Shown piece by piece: positions 27,263 to 35,503 of a stretch of DNA of 64,000 bases. A program made the translations under genes and the position numbers. Source of the stretch: Komagataeibacter xylinus (GTDB lineage: Bacteria > Pseudomonadota > Alphaproteobacteria > Acetobacterales > Acetobacteraceae); contig NZ_CP041350.1 in assembly GCF_009834365.1 (NCBI RefSeq), positions 62,001-126,000 on the forward strand. The letters run 5' to 3'. The notes beneath the pieces are model-generated. The model saw only the letters and a program-made list of their open reading frames with translations. It was not told where the DNA came from and ran no database searches. Every line of letters begins with the position of its first letter. The stretch's first letter is position 1.

Positions 27263-28261
27263 CTAGGTGTCAGGTTGTGAAACGTCATTGGCGTAATCAA
27301 GGATTTCATCGACCTGTTTCATGATGTCACGATCAGCCGGTTTGATGTGATCAGGATTACGGAACGCGGGATGTTTTTCAAGCCACGACGTGATGCATTG
27401 GGTGGGAGTTATGCCGCCCAGAACACGCTGCCGGCGATGATTGTAAGCGAAACAGAAGCCTCTGAGCAGAATTTCCAGATCCTTATGGCTTGAGACACAG
27501 ACCGGCAACACCTCTGTGGCGACACGGCCATTGAAGCGTTCGACCATTCCATTGGTCTGAGGGGAGTAAGCTTTGGTCCGGCGTCGGTCGATTCCCATGT
27601 CATGACAGGCTTTTTCGAAGGCATCCGCCGTAAAACAGGAACCACGATCGGTCAGAATATGGGTGATCCGGAAAGGAAAGGCGGTTTTGACAGCTTTGAG
27701 GAAATCGACGGAATTATCGGCATTTTCCGCGTCATAGACGGCCAGATGTACCGAACGGGAGCATCTATCAATGGCGACATATAGAAAACGTTTCCGCCGT
27801 TCTCCATCTGCCGTCTGCAATTTGGGCAGATGTTTCACATCAATATGGACATAACCGGGATCGTAATCCCGGAATGTTCCCTGTCCCCGAACTGGTCTGG
27901 TCTTTGGAGCAGGAGGCAGCCTGTTCAATCCGGCATCTTTCAGAATACGCCAGATGTTGTCCCGGTTCAGATGTGGCAGGAAATGCCGCACGACAAAGGT
28001 CAGGTCATCCAGGCCAAAACCGGTAGAACGCCGAAGGTGACAGACAATGGCGCGCTCTTCCTCCGAGGCTTTCCAGGCCAGTTTCCGGGGACGGCTGCTG
28101 CGGTCCTGGCAGGCGTCTGAACCACGCCTGCGCCACTTGCGGACAGTTTCCGCGCTGATCCCGTAGCGTCTGGCGAGCACGGATGTCGATTCCGATGAGC
28201 GGGCTATGTCAGCCCGGACGGCCGGTGTCGTGCGTGCCTGTGGATGGATCTGAAGCATCAT
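27263..28261 (-). CDS. IS481-family transposase, copy B
   Basis: Identical to copy A over residues 1-331. The last codon reads ACC (Thr) instead of AGC (Ser) because it is half made of flanking DNA, and the stop TAG again comes from the CTAG of the target duplication. All DDE motifs described for copy A are present. Confidence 0.95.
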   Translation of the reverse strand: MMLQIHPQARTTPAVRADIARSSESTSVLARRYGISAETVRKWRRRGSDACQDRSSRPRKLAWKASEEERAIVCHLRRSTGFGLDDLTFVVRHFLPHLNRDNIWRILKDAGLNRLPPAPKTRPVRGQGTFRDYDPGYVHIDVKHLPKLQTADGERRKRFLYVAIDRCSRSVHLAVYDAENADNSVDFLKAVKTAFPFRITHILTDRGSCFTADAFEKACHDMGIDRRRTKAYSPQTNGMVERFNGRVATEVLPVCVSSHKDLEILLRGFCFAYNHRRQRVLGGITPTQCITSWLEKHPAFRNPDHIKPADRDIMKQVDEILDYANDVSQPDT

Positions 28262-28350
28262 TCAGTCTCCCTGCAAACGGAAGAAAACCATGAAGAGTAA
28301 CGCGGTATTGCCCACCCTACATCATCCCAATGACGTTTCACAACCTGACA
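27268..28350 (-). mobile_element. IS481-family element, copy B
   Basis: It is 1083 bp with the same ends as copy A, flanked by the 6-bp duplication GCTAGG (27262-27267 and 28351-28356). The left duplication overlaps the last base of IS701 copy 1 and the right one the first base of the IS427-type element. Confidence 0.92.
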
Positions 28351-28355
28351 GCTAG

Positions 28356-29195
28356 GGCCTGTTAGGGCTTGATCCAGTCTGCTGCGGCAGCGATGTGGAT
28401 GACCGCGAGGAACGACGTTGCTGTTTTTTCGTATCTGGTTGCGACAGCACCCCACTCCTTGAGGCGAGCCCAGAGGTTCTCGACAAAATGTCGACACCGA
28501 TAGGCCCATTCTGGGCAGGCGACCGACCCATCGCGTCGTTTCGCAGGAATGGCGGGCCGGGCTCCCATGTCCCATATCCGTTCACGAAAGGCGTTAGACG
28601 CGTAGCCCTTGTCCGCCACTACCCACAGGGGAATGGAGGGGAGGTTGTCGAGCATGGCTGGTGCCTGGGGCAGTTCATGAGCCTGTCCGGGGGCCAGCGC
28701 AAAACCGAAGGCTTTTCCATGTCCGTCAGCGATCACGCAGACTTTCGTGCCATAGCCGCCGCGAGAGCGGCCAAGTGCTTCACGATGGTCCCGTTCTTCG
28801 AAAGAGGCCCCTTTTTTGGGCTCCCGCCGCCTTGTGGTGAGCCCTGATGTTCGTACCATCCAGAAAAGTCATTCCGAACGCCACTCCCTGTTGTTCCTGA
28901 ACCAGTTCGAGCAAGCGTTCCCATACGCCGAGTTTCTACCAGCGGATGAAAAGCTGCGCCGCCCGCCACCATGGACCCAGTTCAGCGGGGATGCTCCGCC
29001 ATTTCGCGCCATTCTCATGGCGCCAGAAAATTGCTGCTATCGTACGCCGCAGATCATGGGGTGGCGTCTTGCCCCTTGGGCGAACCGCCTCAACCAGAGG
29101 TTCCCAGATCGCCCATGTGTCGTCCGTAAAGGCGCCTGTTCTGTCTCCTTCTTCCATCCCTACAATATGGGAAGAAATTCAAGATCTAACAGGCC
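28356..29195 (-). mobile_element. IS5-family element of the IS427 type
   Basis: An 840-bp element with ends GGCCTGTTAG on both sides, flanked by CTAG (28352-28355 and 29196-29199). The left CTAG is shared with the IS481 copy B duplication and the right one with the IS1182 duplication. Confidence 0.82.
28362..29157 (-). pseudogene. IS427-type transposase, broken frame
   Basis: The N-terminal half (28936-29157, TDDTWAIWEPLVEAV to AAQLFIRW) ends at an in-frame TAG; read through, it continues KLGVWERLLELVQEQ up to GAQ at a six-A run near 28812, where the frame changes. The C-terminal half (to 28362) has DHREALGRSRGGYGTKVCVI, VVADKGYASNAF and FVENLWARLKEW, the IS5 catalytic blocks. Seven A would restore QKKGASF. 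Two-frame translation is common in this IS group, so programmed shifting is an alternative for the second break but not for the TAG. Confidence 0.78.
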
Positions 29196-29199
29196 CTAG

Positions 29200-30648
29200 C
29201 AGCCTGTCGGGTTGGGCATTTTGCGGCTGATAACGCCGAGGCTGACCCGGCTTATGCTGCCTGAAGCCGTGCCATTCTTTTGCAGTTGTATGCGAGAGCG
29301 ACGAGGGTCCATTCAGTCGTGACTTTTGCAAGGCCACGCAGACTGAATCTTCTGAAGCCCATGATGCTTTTGATAATTCCAAAGACCGGTTCAACGGTCT
29401 GTTTTCGTAGTCTGTAAATATTTCCGGCTTTTGTGGTTTCCAGTTTTTTCTTCATGGCAAGCCGCCAGGGTTCGGTGATCCGGCGTGGTTCCCTGTTTTC
29501 AGGAGGTGGTCGGAAGTCATAAGGCCTGCGGGCACAGGGCCGTCCGATGGCGACCAGCGGATCAATGCCTTTTTTCCGCAGGTCCCGGACCGCCTGCCCG
29601 CTGGCGTAACCGGTGTCGGCAAGCACTGTCTTTGGGAGACCGATCGTGTTTTCCATCGACAGCACGGTGCTGGCAAAGGATGGCGCGTCCGCTGACGTGG
29701 CGACAACGTCGGTTGTCACGATCAACTGACTGCCTTCGGCGCAGACCACGGCCTGGGCATTGTAAGCCTGCCGGAACTCGTGGGCGTCCGAACGCCGCAT
29801 GAGGCGGCTGTCGGGATCGGTCAGACTGATCTGCCGGTCGGGTGGTGGTTCATCATCCGGCGGTTTCGGCGCCCGACCGCGACGCCCTGTTTTTGCGTCA
29901 TACATCGCCTTCTTTTTCTCGTATGCCGGTCGCGCCGCCTCGGCCTGCGCCTTCGCATCTGCTTCCAGCCGGGCGCAGGCTTCGTCCAGCTTCGCTTTCA
30001 GTGTTTCCCGTCGGGCAAGCTCTTCTGGCAGGGCCTGCGGATCCGTGTCCGTGGTGTCAGCCTGCTCCGCCTGCTCCATCAATTCCGCGATATCTACTGC
30101 CAGCTGTTCGCGCAGCGCCTTGATCCGGTCGTAGCGCACCGAACGGTATTTCGATGCGTCGGCATCGATTTTCGTGCCGTCAATCGATACTACACCCAGA
30201 CGCAGCAGACCCGTCTCGCGCGCCAGAAGCAGGACCTGCGCAAATGCAGCTTCAATGGCTGTCCGGTTCGTCCGGCGGAAGGTCGCAATCGTATCATGAT
30301 CCGGATGCAGGTTCGCCGCCACGAAGCGCACCCCGATATCGCGATATGTCGCCCGCTCGATCCGGCGTGAGGAAAACAACCCGTTCGCATAGCTGAAGAT
30401 CAGAAGGGCCAACATCAGGCGCGGATGGTACTGTGCCTTGCCACCCGTGCGTACTGGCACGCAGAACGCACTCATCGGAACCCGCTCAACGGCTGCGACA
30501 ACGAAATGCGCCATATCGTCAGCCGGAAGCCACGACTTCAGATCAGGAGGCAGAAGATACGGCTGGGATCGGTCAAACGGGATGAAGCTGCTCATCTCAC
30601 CACCTTACAACCTTACCCTTCACAGGGTACCCCAACCCGACAGGCTGC
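29200..30648 (-). mobile_element. IS1182-family element, copy 1
   Basis: It is 1449 bp with ends CAGCCTGTCGGGTTGGG, flanked by CTAG (29196-29199 and 30649-30652). It inserted into a plasmid repA gene, whose C-terminal part follows directly. Confidence 0.88.
29252..30595 (-). CDS. IS1182-family transposase, copy 1
   Basis: A 447-residue DDE transposase starting MSSFIPFDRSQPYLLPPDL. The catalytic regions are GVVSIDGTKIDADASKY, VLADTGYASGQAV and the C-terminal TVEPVFGIIKSIMGFRRFSLRG with the glutamate; between them lies a charged helical insert (residues about 165-260). The frame is intact. Confidence 0.93.
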   Translation of the reverse strand: MSSFIPFDRSQPYLLPPDLKSWLPADDMAHFVVAAVERVPMSAFCVPVRTGGKAQYHPRLMLALLIFSYANGLFSSRRIERATYRDIGVRFVAANLHPDHDTIATFRRTNRTAIEAAFAQVLLLARETGLLRLGVVSIDGTKIDADASKYRSVRYDRIKALREQLAVDIAELMEQAEQADTTDTDPQALPEELARRETLKAKLDEACARLEADAKAQAEAARPAYEKKKAMYDAKTGRRGRAPKPPDDEPPPDRQISLTDPDSRLMRRSDAHEFRQAYNAQAVVCAEGSQLIVTTDVVATSADAPSFASTVLSMENTIGLPKTVLADTGYASGQAVRDLRKKGIDPLVAIGRPCARRPYDFRPPPENREPRRITEPWRLAMKKKLETTKAGNIYRLRKQTVEPVFGIIKSIMGFRRFSLRGLAKVTTEWTLVALAYNCKRMARLQAA

Positions 30649-31001
30649 TAGAGCGGGCCCTCTATCGGATCGCACGTAAACATGCTGGTCAGCAGAGAGG
30701 TGGGTGGATATGCCGTGTCGAGGTGCTGCATGAAAAAACAGGTAGCGATGCGCAGCCTAAAGAATTTAATCGTATGCTGCGGAAGATCATCGAAGCAGAC
30801 CAACTTCCTGATTACACTATGTCGTTGACTCAGACTGTTGAAGGTACACCGGCAGTGATGTTTCAGTTGCGAGGTATTGAGGCAGCGACTGAGCTGCATA
30901 GGAAGCTCGAAAAAGAAAGAGAGCGCGTAGAAGCAGATCGTCGGCGTGCTGAAGAGGTGGATGGGTTGATGGATCGTTTGTCACGAGGGCGGCCTCGTTA
31001 A
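30649..31001 (+). pseudogene. Plasmid replication initiator RepA, C-terminal fragment
   Basis: The open frame leaving the IS1182 end reads LERALYRIARKHAGQQ, then GGWICRVEVLHEKTG, KEFNRMLRKII and LPDYTMSL, the C-terminal winged-helix pattern of RPA-type plasmid initiators (PF10134), followed by a charged coiled tail ending GRPR. No start is present: the N-terminal two thirds are missing and are not found on the other side of the insertion chain. Iteron-like repeats begin 4 bases after the stop, as expected for an iteron plasmid. Confidence 0.72.
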
Positions 31002-31005
31002 ACTA

Positions 31006-31157
31006 TCGTGGTTTCACCCACCCAATGAGTTCTCTCTGTAGTCAAAATGAGAGTTACTACGACTCGAAACCACTCAAGCTATAGGGAATGCTGCGTTTTC
31101 CTGTGGATAAGTATGGTCAACTGTCGTGGTTTCACCCACCCAAACACGTGGTTTCAC
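31006..31157. other. Iteron plasmid origin (oriV), left part
   Basis: Two exact 20-bp repeats TCGTGGTTTCACCCACCCAA lie at 31006-31025 and 31124-31143, with a third partial unit GTGGTTTCAC at 31148-31157 interrupted by IS256. A perfect DnaA box (TTATCCACA on the minus strand) is at 31102-31110. It lies directly behind repA. Confidence 0.72.
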
Positions 31158-32486
31158 GAGAGTGTCCGATCTTCTGTGTATAATTGATCTGGTCCATACT
31201 TCACCGAAAGGAAGTATGAATGACCATCTCGAAGGAACTCCTGGACGAATTGCTGACGGGCGTGAAGCGTCCTGAAGACCTGCTCGGAGACAGCGGGTTG
31301 CTGAAGGAGCTGAAAATTCGGCTCATGGAGCGTATGCTGGGTGCAGAGTTGAGCGCGCATCTGGGCTATGAGGAAGGCAAGGCTGCCCCGCCGGGCCAGT
31401 CGAACCGGCGGAATGGCTCCACGACCAAGGTGCTGAAAGGCCAGGACGGCGCCTTTCCGGTGACGGTGCCGCGCGACCGCGACAGCAGCTTTGAGCCGGA
31501 GCTTATAAAGAAGGGCCAGACCCGGATCGACGGGATCGACGACAGGATCATCGGTCTCTATGCCGCCGGTCTGACGGTCCGGGACATCCAGACCCATCTG
31601 CTTGATCTTTATGGCCTGAAGGTCTCTCCCGACCTGATCAGCCGCGTCACCGATGCCGTGCTGGACGAGGTCCGGGAGTGGCAGGGCCGGGCGCTGGATC
31701 GGATGTATCCCATCGTGATCTTCGATGCCCTTCGGGTAAAGATCCGCGATGCTGACAGCCGGACCGTTAAAAACAAGGCGGTTTACGTTGCTCTCGGTGT
31801 CACCCGCGAGGGAGTGCGCGAGGTTCTGGGGCTCTGGATCGCCGAGAATGAAGGCGCCAAATTCTGGCTTTCGGTCATGAACGAGTTGAAGAACCGGGGC
31901 ATCCAGGACATCCTGATCGCGGTCGTGGACGGGCTGAAAGGCTTTCCCGAGGCCATCACCGCCGCCTTTCCCGAGGCGATGGTTCAGACCTGTATTGTTC
32001 ACCTGGTGCGCCACAGCCTGAACTTCTGCTCATGGAAGGACCGCAAGGCCGTGGCTGCCGACCTGCGCCGGATCTACGGGGCGGCGACCGCTGACATGGC
32101 GGCCGCAGAGCTCGATGCGTTCGAGGAGAAATGGGCCGGGAAATACGCGTCGATCGCCCCGGCATGGCGCCGGGCATGGCCAGAAGTGATCCCGTTTTTT
32201 GCCTTCGATCCGGCGATCCGCAAGATCATATACACTACGAACGCCATCGAGAGCCTGAACCGGGTCATCCGCAAATCGATCAAGACGCGCGGTTCGTTCC
32301 CGACCGACGATGCCGCAACGAAGCTGATCTACCTGGCGATCCGCAGCTTCGAGAAAGACGGGCGGAATGTTCGGGAATGGTTTGCAGCCCGCAACCAGTT
32401 CGCCATAATGTTCGGCGAGCGCTTCGCCGCTTGAGTATCTGAAAACCCATGGGCCAGGCCAGATACACAGACTTCAGGACACTCCC
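31158..32486 (+). mobile_element. IS256-family element, copy 2, inside an iteron
   Basis: It is 1329 bp, the same length and ends as copy 1, flanked by GGTTTCAC (31150-31157 and 32487-32494). The duplicated 8 bases are the core of the iteron, so the element split the third repeat. Confidence 0.92.
31220..32434 (+). CDS. IS256-family transposase, copy 2
   Basis: A 404-residue mutator-type transposase nearly identical to copy 1; visible differences include S for T and D/A for E/T in the first 90 residues and S for G near the C-terminus. All catalytic blocks (VIFDALRVKIRD, VVDGLKGFPEAI, YTTNAIESLNRVIRKS) are kept and the frame is intact. Confidence 0.95.
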   Translation: MTISKELLDELLTGVKRPEDLLGDSGLLKELKIRLMERMLGAELSAHLGYEEGKAAPPGQSNRRNGSTTKVLKGQDGAFPVTVPRDRDSSFEPELIKKGQTRIDGIDDRIIGLYAAGLTVRDIQTHLLDLYGLKVSPDLISRVTDAVLDEVREWQGRALDRMYPIVIFDALRVKIRDADSRTVKNKAVYVALGVTREGVREVLGLWIAENEGAKFWLSVMNELKNRGIQDILIAVVDGLKGFPEAITAAFPEAMVQTCIVHLVRHSLNFCSWKDRKAVAADLRRIYGAATADMAAAELDAFEEKWAGKYASIAPAWRRAWPEVIPFFAFDPAIRKIIYTTNAIESLNRVIRKSIKTRGSFPTDDAATKLIYLAIRSFEKDGRNVREWFAARNQFAIMFGERFAA

Positions 32487-32605
32487 GGTTTCACCCACCA
32501 CCCATAACCGTAACAGACTGTTATCAATCGTTTTTTCATAGGTTTTTTAGTGCTTAACTCTCTTACACTATATATTTTAACAAAATTCTTAACAAAAAAG
32601 GCACC
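32487..32605. other. Iteron plasmid origin, right part and AT-rich segment
   Basis: The rest of the interrupted iteron (GGTTTCACCCACCACCC) is followed by an AT-rich stretch (about 32515-32600, including ATATATTTTAACAAAATTC) that would suit the DNA-unwinding element of the origin. Confidence 0.6.
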
Positions 32606-32612
32606 GCCTCTT

Positions 32613-32672
32613 GGGGGCTACGCCCCCGCCGGCTCGCGGCCTACGGCCGCCCCGATCGCGCTTCGCGCGATC
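32613..32672. repeat. Three tandem GC-rich hairpins with three-base loops
   Basis: Perfect stems occur one after another: GGGGGC-TAC-GCCCCC (32613-32627), GCGGCC-TAC-GGCCGC (32636-32650) and GATCGCGC-TTC-GCGCGATC (32654-32672). A similar one, GGCGCC-TTC-GGCGCC, follows at 32800-32814. They lie next to the plasmid origin. Confidence 0.8.
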
Positions 32673-32814
32673 TCCCACCCGGCATCCCCCTGCTCGCCCT
32701 TCCAGGGCTGCGCTAAACGGACATGCCTACGGCGCAAAATCATAATCTGACGATGCATTCCCGCATCGTCTCTCCACCAGCACCCTCCTCTCCCGCGTCG
32801 GCGCCTTCGGCGCC

Positions 32815-33165
32815 CTACGGGGCTCCCGCTCCGCGCTCGCCCAACGCCTGCAACACCAGAAGAACCGGGCAAGACCGTAATCTGCTCAAGACGCACCGGT
32901 ATTCAGGCGATCATTCAGCAGCTCACGTGTCGCAGCATGCCCACCAGACGCCACAGGATGGCCGTACAGGCGTTATTGTGTGTGGCGGCTAGTTGGGTTG
33001 GCAATAACGGGAATTGCGCTTTGTGCGGCCTCCCATGGCGCTCTGCTGGCTTTATCAGGAATTGATGGGCTGTCCATTTCTGTCTGACCGTCCAGATATC
33101 CTCCTCCTGACTTTCAGTGGGATAGTTCTGATTGAAAAACCCAAGCGTTAGGGATATGATGCATT
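32815..33165. other. Gap without a recognisable gene
   Basis: About 350 bases between the hairpin cluster and the DUF4160 gene. I see no convincing open frame; the last 60 bases presumably hold the promoter of the gene pair that follows. Confidence 0.5.
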
Positions 33166-33402
33166 ATGCCGACGCTTCTACGCATCAATGGATTTCGTGT
33201 CGTGATTTACACGGCAGATCATGTGCCAATGCACGTTCACGTCATAAGCGCGGATGGAGAAGCGGTGATTGAAATTGGCAGGAAAGCCCGACTGATACGA
33301 GCAGGTGGCATGAAAGATAAGGTCATACAGGAAGCCCTTGTCATCGTGCAGGACCACGCTGAGATGTTGGCTGAAGCATGGGAGAAGATACATGGCGAAT
33401 GA
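33166..33402 (+). CDS. DUF4160 protein
   Basis: A 78-residue protein with the family pattern LLRINGFRVVIYTADHVPMHVHVI followed by ISADGEAVIEIG. DUF4160 genes are usually paired with a DUF2442 gene, as here (overlap 11 bases), and the pair is often listed as a toxin-antitoxin-like module; that role is not proved for this family. Confidence 0.8.
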   Translation: MPTLLRINGFRVVIYTADHVPMHVHVISADGEAVIEIGRKARLIRAGGMKDKVIQEALVIVQDHAEMLAEAWEKIHGE

Positions 33403-33799
33403 CATGAACTATCAGGCCGCTCGTGAAGCAGACGCGCTTCATAGAGCGACAATTCCTCATGCGGTCTCCGCACGGTTTATCCGTGCTCGCCGCGCTCTTC
33501 ACGTCACGCTCTCCAACGGTGTTGAGATGAGCGTGCCTGTGAGTCTGATACAAGATTTGCAGGACGCTTCCCTGAATGATCTGGCCGATATCGAGATCAC
33601 TCCGCTGGGTAATGGCCTTCACTGGCCCCGTCTCGACGCCGATGTTCTGGTCGAAGGTCTGATCCACGGTATCTACGGTTCCCGAAGCTGGATGGCAGCA
33701 CAGATGGGACGCGTGGGCGGATCGTCCGCCAGCCAGGAAAAGGCAGCGGCAGCACGCCGGAATGGTGCTAAAGGCGGTCGGCCAAGGAACGTCGCGTAA
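33392..33799 (+). CDS. DUF2442 protein
   Basis: A 135-residue protein, partner of the DUF4160 gene it overlaps. The DUF2442 core is residues about 25-95 (ARRALHVTLSNGVEMSVPVSLI, DIEITPLGNGLHWPRLDADVLVEGL). The C-terminal tail is basic and Ala/Gly-rich (KAAAARRNGAKGGRPRNVA), suggesting nucleic-acid contact. I chose the ATG at 33392; the upstream start at 33338 lies inside DUF4160. Confidence 0.75.
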   Translation: MANDMNYQAAREADALHRATIPHAVSARFIRARRALHVTLSNGVEMSVPVSLIQDLQDASLNDLADIEITPLGNGLHWPRLDADVLVEGLIHGIYGSRSWMAAQMGRVGGSSASQEKAAAARRNGAKGGRPRNVA

Positions 33800-33864
33800 G
33801 AAAGACTGCTTACCACTATGAGCAGACAGGCCGGTGAGCATGGTGGTTGCTGAAACCGCAAAAA

Positions 33865-33884
33865 GTTATTACAATAATAATAAC
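33865..33884. promoter_or_regulatory. Inverted repeat upstream of the AbrB-Doc pair
   Basis: GTTATTA-CAATAA-TAATAAC is a perfect 7-bp inverted repeat 16 bases before the antitoxin start, a likely autoregulatory operator. Confidence 0.5.
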
Positions 33885-33899
33885 ATAAAGGGGGCTGTC

Positions 33900-34127
33900 A
33901 TGGTCGAACTGAAAGTGCGAAAATTCGGAAACTCACTCGGGGTAGTACTGCCCAAGGAAGTGATCTCACGGCTGAACACCCAGGACGGCGCGCCCCTGTA
34001 TCTGACCGAAGCACCAGACGGCGGATATCGGCTCGTGCCCTATGATCCCGACTTCGAAACAAAAATGGCGAAGGCTGAGGATATTATGCGGCGTTACCGT
34101 GATACGCTGCATGTTCTGGCCCAATGA
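33900..34127 (+). CDS. AbrB/MazE-type antitoxin
   Basis: A 75-residue swapped-hairpin DNA-binding protein: MVELKVRKFGNSLGVVLPKEV is the AbrB/MazE fold, and the rest would wrap around the toxin. AAGGGGG precedes the ATG at 33900; the earlier in-frame ATG at 33834 adds an unlike segment. It overlaps the Doc gene by 4 bases. Confidence 0.85.
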   Translation: MVELKVRKFGNSLGVVLPKEVISRLNTQDGAPLYLTEAPDGGYRLVPYDPDFETKMAKAEDIMRRYRDTLHVLAQ

Positions 34128-34519
34128 CAGACTTCGTCTGGATAGACGAACGGGATGCCCTGATCCTGCATGACCGGCTGTTAGCGGCGCATGGCGGCGC
34201 TTCCGGAGTGCGTGACGCAGGTCTTCTGAAATCTGCTCTTGCCCGGCCACAGCAGCATGCGGCCTATGCGGATCCGCTGGATCCAGTATTTCTTGCGGCC
34301 GTCTATACGGCGGGTATCGTAAAAAACCATCCCTTCATCGATGGAAACAAGCGTACGGGCTTTGTGCTCGGTGTGCTGTTTCTGGAACTGAACGGCTATC
34401 GTTTTACTGCAACTCAGGAAGATGCGGCGAATGCCGTCCTTGCACTGGCAGCAGGTCAGATGGACGAACTGGGCTATGCGGCGTTCCTGGCCGCCAATGT
34501 CGTATCCGACAGGGTATAA
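34124..34519 (+). CDS. doc: Doc-type (Fic fold) toxin
   Basis: A 131-residue death-on-curing toxin; P1 Doc phosphorylates elongation factor Tu. The Fic core motif HPFIDGNKRTGF (about residue 67) is complete, and VWIDERDALILHDRLLAAHGG is the usual N-terminus. It is coupled to the AbrB-type antitoxin gene rather than to a Phd-type one. Confidence 0.9.
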   Translation: MTDFVWIDERDALILHDRLLAAHGGASGVRDAGLLKSALARPQQHAAYADPLDPVFLAAVYTAGIVKNHPFIDGNKRTGFVLGVLFLELNGYRFTATQEDAANAVLALAAGQMDELGYAAFLAANVVSDRV

Positions 34520-34751
34520 CTGCGACCAGAAACACAATAATAACGAGGTTACTCGCAGGAATCGACGTTGGATGAACGGCTACAACGGGTATCGGTTCAT
34601 CATGAAAACCTATACGGAAATGCTGGTTTTTCCTTGGTCCCGATCACAGCGCAAACCTGAAGCGTCTGGCCTTTTTTAGCTTTGCACTGTGATGAAAGAG
34701 ATCCTAAGCAGGATGTCCTTTACCTTTCTGAGAGAGTGCTAAAGGGTCGAG

Positions 34752-34780
34752 ACAAACCCCGTCTTTCTGGCGGGGTTTGT
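34752..34780. terminator. Rho-independent-type hairpin
   Basis: ACAAACCCCG (34752-34761) pairs perfectly with CGGGGTTTGT (34771-34780) around a 9-base loop and is followed by TCGTT. It lies downstream of doc and could work in both directions. Confidence 0.65.
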
Positions 34781-34813
34781 TCGTTGGTAGATCATTTTCT
34801 CAGAAAGAAATAC

Positions 34814-35131
34814 TTAAACCAGTTCCCGCCCTATAGCAGGAGCGTCAATCCACTCTCGTTCGTCTAAAGGTTGAGGCTTGGAATAATCCGAGACGGCAAG
34901 AAGTTCATCCATTGTGTCGCTATGTGGATTTGATGGTTTACCAGACAGGGATTTTGCTTCTTTTTCCACGATAAGAACTCCAGAAAATAGAATGAGGGGC
35001 GATTTACGTACCTTCCCGCCAGATGCCTTCGGCGGGCTATGCCGCTTCCGCTTAGTATCGCAGCCACGCTGTCGCCAGAACTGTCGATATTCATCACTCT
35101 CCATTGTTTTCGCGTTTACGTGACGTATCAC
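34814..35131 (-). CDS. Hypothetical protein
   Basis: A 105-residue frame (or 96 from the second Met, MESDEYRQFWRQRG) with a basic middle (KRKRHSPPKASGGKVRK), a short hydrophobic stretch SPLILFSGVLIVEKE and an acidic C-terminal half. I do not recognise it. It lies between two toxin-antitoxin pairs on the opposite strand and could be a plasmid orphan or spurious. Confidence 0.35.
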   Translation of the reverse strand: MIRHVNAKTMESDEYRQFWRQRGCDTKRKRHSPPKASGGKVRKSPLILFSGVLIVEKEAKSLSGKPSNPHSDTMDELLAVSDYSKPQPLDEREWIDAPAIGRELV

Positions 35132-35187
35132 GGTATCGCCAGTCGGAATATTGTCATCAAATGCGCCATCAGATTTTCTGAAGAGAG

Positions 35188-35230
35188 AAGACTTAGTCCT
35201 TGATAGACTAGACTCATATGACTAAGTCTT
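35188..35230. promoter_or_regulatory. Inverted-repeat operator of the phd-vapC pair
   Basis: AAGACTTAGTC (35188-35198) and its perfect complement GACTAAGTCTT (35220-35230) flank 21 bases that include a partial third half-site (TAGACTAGAC). It ends 27 bases before the phd ATG, the expected place for antitoxin-mediated repression. Confidence 0.65.
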
Positions 35231-35257
35231 GTTGTAGAAGATGAGGAGGCTTCTCTT

Positions 35258-35503
35258 ATGCGCACAGTCAACATTCATGAAGCCAAGACCCATTTGTCCC
35301 GGTTGATCGATGCGGCCATGAAAGGGGAAAGCTTCATCATTGCCAAAGCCGGTCGGCCGATGGTGCGGGTCAGCCCGATTACGGCTCCTGAAGAACAACA
35401 GCAACGGCGTCTGGGTTTTTTGACGGGAAAAATCCGGGTGCCAGAGGATTTTGATCGCATGGGACAGGAGGACATCATTTCTCTGTTCGATGGCTCGGCA
35501 TGA
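35258..35503 (+). CDS. Phd/YefM-family antitoxin
   Basis: An 81-residue antitoxin: TVNIHEAKTHLSRLIDAAMKGE and AGRPMVRVSPI are the Phd/YefM DNA-binding fold, and the C-terminal part GKIRVPEDFDRMGQEDIISLF is the toxin-binding segment typical of antitoxins paired with PIN toxins. Its stop overlaps the toxin start by 4 bases. Confidence 0.92.
   Translation: MRTVNIHEAKTHLSRLIDAAMKGESFIIAKAGRPMVRVSPITAPEEQQQRRLGFLTGKIRVPEDFDRMGQEDIISLFDGSA

Noticed and set aside
24664..28350. Composite transposon made of two IS481 copies around IS701
   Set aside because: Each IS481 has its own 6-bp target duplication (GCTAGC and GCTAGG), so the two inserted independently beside IS701. There is also no cargo gene between them.
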